DNA from: Sabulicella rubraurantiaca
GTDB lineage: Bacteria; Pseudomonadota; Alphaproteobacteria; Acetobacterales; Acetobacteraceae
Direction of reading: 5' to 3'
Assembly (NCBI RefSeq): GCF_017355885.1
Contig: NZ_JAFEUU010000015.1
Location: 16,839-80,838, forward strand
DNA: 64,000 nucleotides
Made by a program: the position numbers and the translations under genes. Positions 61,780 through 64,000 of this stretch are shown in pieces. The notes under the pieces are model-generated. The model was not told where the DNA came from, searched no databases, and worked only from the letters and a program-made list of their open reading frames with translations. The first letter of the stretch is position 1; each line of letters starts with the position of its first letter.

Positions 61780-61927
61780 AATGGAAAGCCCTCCTTTGGG
61801 CCGGTTGACTTACTCTCGTGGAACGTCAGGCCATCATGAGTCGTTACGGCTTGGCGCGGCGCCATTATTATGCCACGGCAGACAAAAGACGGTAATTCAG
61901 GGCGCCGTTCCACGCGGAGTTTCTTCC

Positions 61928-63313
61928 TTGCAGAAGCAAGAGTCGCAGAACGAGGACGAGATCGAACAACTCAGGGTCGCCCTTGAGGATGCGCTTGCCG
62001 AGAACCAGTCTCTCGCAAAGGGTCAGCAGGATCTCGAGGACCGCCTCATGGAGTTGAGGAGGCAAGTCCGGCAGTTCGAGAGCGTCCAGGCCCAAAGCGC
62101 GGCCAGGGCAGGGGCGCTGAAGCATTCGACCGAGGCCTCGGAGCGGGACGCGGCGCTCGAGGAGCTGAACGTCGCGATGGAGGAGCTTCAGGTCTTCACG
62201 GAGGAGCTGGAGGCCACGAATCGCGAGCTGGAAGCGCGTGTCGAGGAGCGGACGGAGGAGCTGACGGCAGCCAACGCCCGGCTGCGCGGGGAGATCGCGG
62301 CCCGCGAGGCGAGCGAACAGCGGATGCGCGTCCTGCTGGAAGGGATCCCGCAGCTGGTCTGGCAGGCCGAGGGAACCGGCGAATGGCTCTGGAGCAGCCC
62401 GCAATGGACGCAGCAGACGGGGCTGGCCCAGGAGGAAAGCCGAGGCTGGGGCTGGCTGCGCGCGGTGCATCCCGATGACCGGGAGGCGGCACGCAGTGCC
62501 TGGGCACGGGCCGCGCAGGGCCAGCCCTTCGAAGTGGAGGCGCGGCTCTTCTGCAGCGCCGACGGGTCCTTCCGCTGGTTCCAGAGCCGCGCCACGCCGG
62601 TCCGCAATGCGGTGGGCCATATCCTGGAATGGCTCGGCACCTCGACTGACATCCATGACCTTCGCGAGCTTCAGGGCCGCCAATCGGTAATGGTGTCGGA
62701 GCTGCAGCACCGGACCCGCAACCTGCTCGGCGTGGTGAGCGGCCTTGCCTCCCAGACCGACCGCGAGGTCACGGATCTGGCGGAGTTCAGGTCGCGTTTC
62801 CAGAGGAGGCTCGAGGCCCTGTCGCGCGTGCAGGGCCTGCTGTCGCGCGCCGACCAGCAGCCCGTCACGCTCGAGATGCTGCTGCGGACCCAGCTTGAGG
62901 CGGTAGGCGGGCAGCAATCGGACAGCCGCCTCCACCTTCGGGGGCCAGAGGTGCCGCTGCGCAAGTCCTTCGTGCAGACGCTGTCCCTGGCCTTTCACGA
63001 ACTGGCGACCAATGCCTGCAAGCACGGCGCCTTGAGCGAGGACGAGGCGGGAGGGCACCTCGAGATCGACTGGTCCCTCGAACCGGCGGCGGACGGGCAG
63101 TGCCTCCATCTGACATGGGAGGAGCACTTCACCAAAGCGAAGCCCAATGGCGATGGAGGCCGCGTCGGAGGATATGGCCGCGAACTCATCGAGCGCGCGC
63201 TTCCGCACGCCATGGGGGCCCAAACGTCTTTTGTTCTGCGCGATGGCGGATTGCGCTGTACGATACGGCTTCCCCTCGATGCAGCGCAGCAGCAGGGAGG
63301 CAAGAATCCATGA
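61928..63313 (+). CDS. HWE-family sensor histidine kinase with PAS domain
   Basis: 461 residues from a TTG at 61928 with GGAG eight bases upstream; other starts are possible, but the frame cannot extend far without overlapping the divergent cheB. Residues 5-125 are a coiled coil (TEELEATNRELEARVEERTE). A PAS domain spans about 130-247. The HWE kinase follows: His261 in ELQHRTRNLLGVVSG, His357 and Asn362 in FHELATNACKHGAL, and Trp397-Glu398 in LTWEEH, the family signature. It overlaps the response-regulator start. HWE kinases serve light, stress and general stress-response signalling in alphaproteobacteria. Confidence 0.87.
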   Translation: MQKQESQNEDEIEQLRVALEDALAENQSLAKGQQDLEDRLMELRRQVRQFESVQAQSAARAGALKHSTEASERDAALEELNVAMEELQVFTEELEATNRELEARVEERTEELTAANARLRGEIAAREASEQRMRVLLEGIPQLVWQAEGTGEWLWSSPQWTQQTGLAQEESRGWGWLRAVHPDDREAARSAWARAAQGQPFEVEARLFCSADGSFRWFQSRATPVRNAVGHILEWLGTSTDIHDLRELQGRQSVMVSELQHRTRNLLGVVSGLASQTDREVTDLAEFRSRFQRRLEALSRVQGLLSRADQQPVTLEMLLRTQLEAVGGQQSDSRLHLRGPEVPLRKSFVQTLSLAFHELATNACKHGALSEDEAGGHLEIDWSLEPAADGQCLHLTWEEHFTKAKPNGDGGRVGGYGRELIERALPHAMGAQTSFVLRDGGLRCTIRLPLDAAQQQGGKNP

Positions 63314-63705
63314 TGAACAGCAAGCTGCTTCCTGGTCTCAAGATCCTGGTTGTTGAAGACGAATACGTGATTGCGAGGGAACTCTCAGAGGCGCTGGAGC
63401 GCCACGGCGCGAAGGTCCTGGGGCCGGTGGCGACGCTGGACGCGGCGATGGCCCAACTCAGTGCGAACGAGGATCTCGCGGGCGCGGTGCTCGACATCAA
63501 GCTGCACGGCAGCCAGGCCTATACCCTTGCCGAGATGCTCCGGGGGCGCGGCGTCCCGTTTCTTTTCGCAACGGGCTACGACCGGCAGGAAATCGCACCG
63601 GACTTCAGGGACGTGCCGCATTGCGAGAAGCCGGTGGATGTCCGCACCATCATCGCGACGCTGGCTCGTGAAATGGAACGGCGCACTTTATCGTCGCAAG
63701 AATAA
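63310..63705 (+). CDS. Single-domain response regulator
   Basis: A 131-residue receiver. ILVVEDEYVIARELSEALE holds the acidic pocket, Asp62 (GAVLDIKLHGS) is the phosphorylation site, Thr88 lies in FLFATGYD, and Lys107 in HCEKPVD. It has no output domain. ATG at 63310 overlaps the kinase stop as ATGA, so the two form a kinase-receiver pair, typical of HWE/HisKA2 systems where the small receiver acts as phosphate sink or relay. Confidence 0.92.
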   Translation: MMNSKLLPGLKILVVEDEYVIARELSEALERHGAKVLGPVATLDAAMAQLSANEDLAGAVLDIKLHGSQAYTLAEMLRGRGVPFLFATGYDRQEIAPDFRDVPHCEKPVDVRTIIATLAREMERRTLSSQE

Positions 63706-63953
63706 TGCGACGGAAATGGAAATGAGCAGAGTTCGCGACGAATTCTAGCGGCCGTTTCCCTGAAATCGCTCCTCCGCGTCTTGATGCGCGACGAGGCCAG
63801 AACTGTTTTCGCGATCATGATTCTCCACTTGGCTCCGTTCTTGCGGAGTTGTGGCTTGACGGTTCGTTCTGTCAGAGCCCATCCGGAAAGGAATTGAATC
63901 GTCTGAATCGGATGTGATTCGCTGGTCCTGCGGACGATCGCGGGAGCAGACGG
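63706..63953. other. Non-coding right-hand region, possible insertion-sequence end
   Basis: No gene is supported. TGTCAGAGCCCATCCGGAAA at about 63869-63888 looks like a candidate insertion-sequence left end, followed by GAATC-containing repeats before the partial transposase start. Confidence 0.35.
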
Positions 63954-64000
63954 ATGGCGTGGACGGTGGAGCATCGGCGTGCGGCGGATCGGCGCGGGCT
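63954..64000 (+). mobile_element. Partial transposase start, possible IS5-like element
   Basis: An ATG at 63954 preceded by GGGAGCAGACG opens a frame reading MAWTVEHRRAADRRG that runs off the window. Many IS5-group transposases of alphaproteobacteria start with MAWT and a basic stretch before GLRYPSDLTDAEW. Only 15 residues are visible, so this is a suggestion. Confidence 0.4.

Overview
The window is GC-rich bacterial chromosome with short gaps, many 4-base ATGA/GTGA gene overlaps and strong purine-rich Shine-Dalgarno sites. Three Bug-type (tripartite tricarboxylate) solute receptors, an M81 (MlrC-like) metallopeptidase, molybdenum hydroxylases, Sox genes, an HWE histidine kinase and serine-recombinase relics of a type common in this group point to an alphaproteobacterium, most like the Acetobacteraceae (Roseomonas and relatives). 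This placement is inferred from gene content; there is no rRNA or other marker gene here.

Layout: (1) 0.2-4.1 kb, accessory: a zinc alcohol dehydrogenase, a small unknown protein, and a TerC membrane protein lying between two broken serine-recombinase fragments. (2) 4.1-10.3 kb, a tightly packed plus-strand operon: a two-subunit molybdenum hydroxylase (IorAB type) followed by soxX, soxY, soxZ, soxA and a flavocytochrome c sulfide dehydrogenase pair. It has no soxB or soxCD, and SoxY has an atypical carboxy end. (3) 10.5-17.3 kb, minus strand: RpiR-type regulator, class III aminotransferase, amino-acid-type binding protein, Bug receptor, M81 peptidase, then GNAT and ABM-type proteins. (4) 17.8-23.6 kb: OsmC, two flavoprotein oxidoreductases, a MaoC-like protein, a stretch of extreme G/C homopolymers that damages two convergent gene ends, a winged-helix/TPR regulator and a DUF1127 mini-gene. 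(5) 23.7-32.7 kb: an EamA exporter, then a seven-gene minus-strand catabolic operon (IclR, four-carbon acid sugar kinase, PdxA-like dehydrogenase, iron alcohol dehydrogenase, sialidase-fold protein, DHDPS-family lyase, Bug receptor) with a divergent SDR gene and a perfect palindrome in the shared promoter.

(6) 33.2-42.7 kb, surface or secreted proteins: a 1326-residue repeat protein with three tandem units of about 468 bases, a SAM methyltransferase, a small membrane protein and a secreted protein that joins a JAB/DUF4329-like domain to MORN repeats. (7) 42.9-48.2 kb: hydroxyacid dehydrogenase with its Bug receptor, aldo/keto reductase, and a MetQ-like receptor with an FMN monooxygenase. (8) 48.8-56.1 kb: a short Hsp70-like protein, a relic of a molybdopterin oxidoreductase, a small operon with a 5-formyltetrahydrofolate cyclo-ligase-like enzyme and a PAS protein, cytochrome b561, an unknown protein, LysR and CBS-BON proteins. 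(9) 56.5-63.7 kb: a flavin monooxygenase, then a signalling island of CheR-PAS, CheB without a receiver, HWE kinase and single-domain response regulator. The right edge cuts what looks like the start of an insertion-sequence transposase.

The best candidates for undescribed biology are the molybdenum hydroxylase/Sox/FCSD operon, the acid-sugar operon with a sialidase-fold member, and the JAB-MORN secreted protein. No CRISPR array, tRNA or rRNA gene was seen.
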